Positions 59,893 through 60,592 of a DNA stretch of 60,592 bases are shown piece by piece. The stretch comes from Erysipelotrichaceae bacterium (GTDB taxonomy: Bacteria > Bacillota_I > Bacilli_A > Erysipelotrichales > Coprobacillaceae): assembly GCA_021201315.1 (NCBI GenBank), contig JAJQFG010000104.1, positions 1 through 60,592 of the forward strand, written 5' to 3'. The translations under genes and the position numbers were made by a program. The notes below the pieces were generated by a model that saw only the letters and a program-made list of their open reading frames with translations, searched no databases and was not told where the DNA came from. The stretch's first letter is position 1, and every line of letters starts with the position of its first letter.

Positions 59893-60414
59893 TTATTCTT
59901 TATTTATTATATACTCTCTACATTTTTCCTCTAATAACTTAAAATCACAACATCGTTGTGCAACACGACTATAAGGATTTAATGTAACAAACTCAAACAA
60001 TTTCTTAGCATTATGTATTATGAAGCATTCATCAATAAAGGATAGCTCTTTTTGCAACAATTTCCAATACTGATTTAATTCTCTTTTATTTCTAAAAATT
60101 CGCAAAAAGCGCAGATTTTCTTTGGTAACTTCAAAATATTCTGAAGCAGGAACAGGAATCATATTATTAATTGCAATCGCACCCAGTATTCTACCATTAT
60201 CATCAACAATTTTATAAAAATCTATGTCATTATGCATAAAATTAAACTTAGGTTTATACGAAGTCAAAGGTGCAAAATAATCAAAGCCATCATCACTTTT
60301 GAATATAATTCCTAAAAAACACTTTAATCTGCCTGTATAATCTATATTAGGAACTAAAGAATCAAATTGCTTAAGATAGTTAACATATTCTTTATTTAAT
60401 GCATACCATTTCAT
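59893..60414 (-). CDS. ToxN/AbiQ-family type III toxin endoribonuclease
   Basis: 173 aa. Family hallmarks in order: MKWYALNKEYVNYLKQFDSLVPN (N-terminal KFY..YL..D), FLGIIFKSDDGFDYFAPLTSYKPKF, RILGAIAINNMIPVP, LLQKELSFIDE and the C-terminal RCCDFKLLEEKCREY. ToxN and AbiQ cut RNA and are held inactive by a repeat RNA antitoxin (ToxI), giving plasmid maintenance and phage abortive infection. GGAGG precedes ATG 60414. The antitoxin repeats are not visible before the window ends, but a terminator lies between, as in known loci. Confidence 0.85.
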   Translation of the reverse strand: MKWYALNKEYVNYLKQFDSLVPNIDYTGRLKCFLGIIFKSDDGFDYFAPLTSYKPKFNFMHNDIDFYKIVDDNGRILGAIAINNMIPVPASEYFEVTKENLRFLRIFRNKRELNQYWKLLQKELSFIDECFIIHNAKKLFEFVTLNPYSRVAQRCCDFKLLEEKCREYIINKE

Positions 60415-60473
60415 AATTCAAAACCTCCATCAAAAATTTTACACAAAACAATATCATAATAAAATATATATTC

Positions 60474-60510
60474 TTAAAAACATAGCGTCCACGGAGGGAC
60501 TATGTATTTT
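60474..60510 (-). terminator. Terminator upstream of the ToxN-like gene
   Basis: CATAG-TCC / GGA-CTATG hairpin with a 2-nt bulge (60481-60504), A run before and TTTTT after on the - strand. In type III systems such a terminator sits between the antitoxin repeats and the toxin and sets their ratio. Confidence 0.6.
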
Positions 60511-60541
60511 TAAAAAAGCATCTAATCTATCAATTAAATAA

Positions 60542-60570
60542 AGGATGTATATTCACAAAATATACATCCT
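60542..60570 (-). other. 12-bp hairpin near the window edge
   Basis: AGGATGTATATT / AATATACATCCT with a 5-nt loop, followed on the - strand by TTTATTTAATT. It may be the terminator of a gene beyond the window or part of the antitoxin RNA; too little sequence remains to tell. Confidence 0.5.
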
Positions 60571-60592
60571 CTTCTTTTAATATCACTTTTGA

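Noticed and set aside
1-60592. CRISPR arrays, tRNA or rRNA genes, insertion sequences
   Set aside because: No direct-repeat array, cloverleaf-like segment, rRNA sequence or transposase was seen; intergenic gaps are mostly under 150 nt.

Overview
The window is AT-rich (roughly 30% G+C by eye), gene-dense, and carries a core gene set arranged in blocks that follow the Bacillus subtilis chromosome closely. It contains endospore genes (spoIVB, spo0A, spoIIM, sigK, a divergent sirA, dpaA, dpaB, spoIIIE/ftsK) and a complete comG pseudopilus operon. The most likely source is a spore-forming, low-GC Firmicute of the Erysipelotrichia type (Erysipelatoclostridium/Coprobacillus-like). That placement is inferred from gene order and divergence, not from a marker gene. 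There are no rRNA, tRNA, IS, prophage or CRISPR features.

Layout. (1) 1-3.96 kb, + strand: comGA-comGG plus a 49-aa two-helix membrane protein, closed by a strong terminator. (2) 4.0-16.4 kb, + strand: nusB-xseA-xseB-ispA-dxs-tlyA-recN-spoIVB-spo0A-spoIIM-xerD-deoB, the B. subtilis order without folD and ahrC. (3) 16.4-24.5 kb, mostly - strand: purF; a four-gene set (ACT protein, PFL/UPF0210 protein, DUF815 ATPase, DUF2156-GNAT fusion); two tandem orphan PTS EIIB genes; a phosphodiesterase and an XRE regulator. (4) 24.5-31.1 kb, - strand: the yqeH-yhbY-nadD/yqeK-rsfS-yqeM-mtnN-U32 operon. (5) 31.1-41.0 kb: sigK (+), parC/parE (-), plsY (+), a phosphatase, yneF, sirA, transketolase behind a T-box leader, and a DUF896 protein. 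(6) 41.1-46.4 kb: a 6S-like RNA and a four-gene MoxR ATPase/VWA operon with two unrecognised proteins. (7) 46.4-60.6 kb, - strand: ymfF/ymfH, a BMP-nupOPQ nucleoside importer, ftsK/spoIIIE, a degenerate RNase J2, dpaAB, dgkA, and a ToxN/AbiQ-type toxin at the right edge.

How the genes fit together. Sporulation runs from the master regulator (Spo0A), a replication brake (SirA), engulfment (SpoIIM) and chromosome translocation (FtsK/SpoIIIE) to mother-cell signalling (SpoIVB, which triggers pro-sigma-K processing), the late sigma factor (SigK) and its expected target dpaAB. The dpaAB genes carry a near-perfect sigma-K promoter. The main oddities are: a Spo0A receiver lacking the acidic Mg-binding pair; a T-box, best read as Phe-specific, in front of transketolase; a comGF gene whose prepilin motif lies upstream of any normal start codon; an inverted repeat that hides the spoIIM start codon; duplicated stand-alone EIIB genes with duplicated promoters; and the uncharacterised MoxR-VWA operon.
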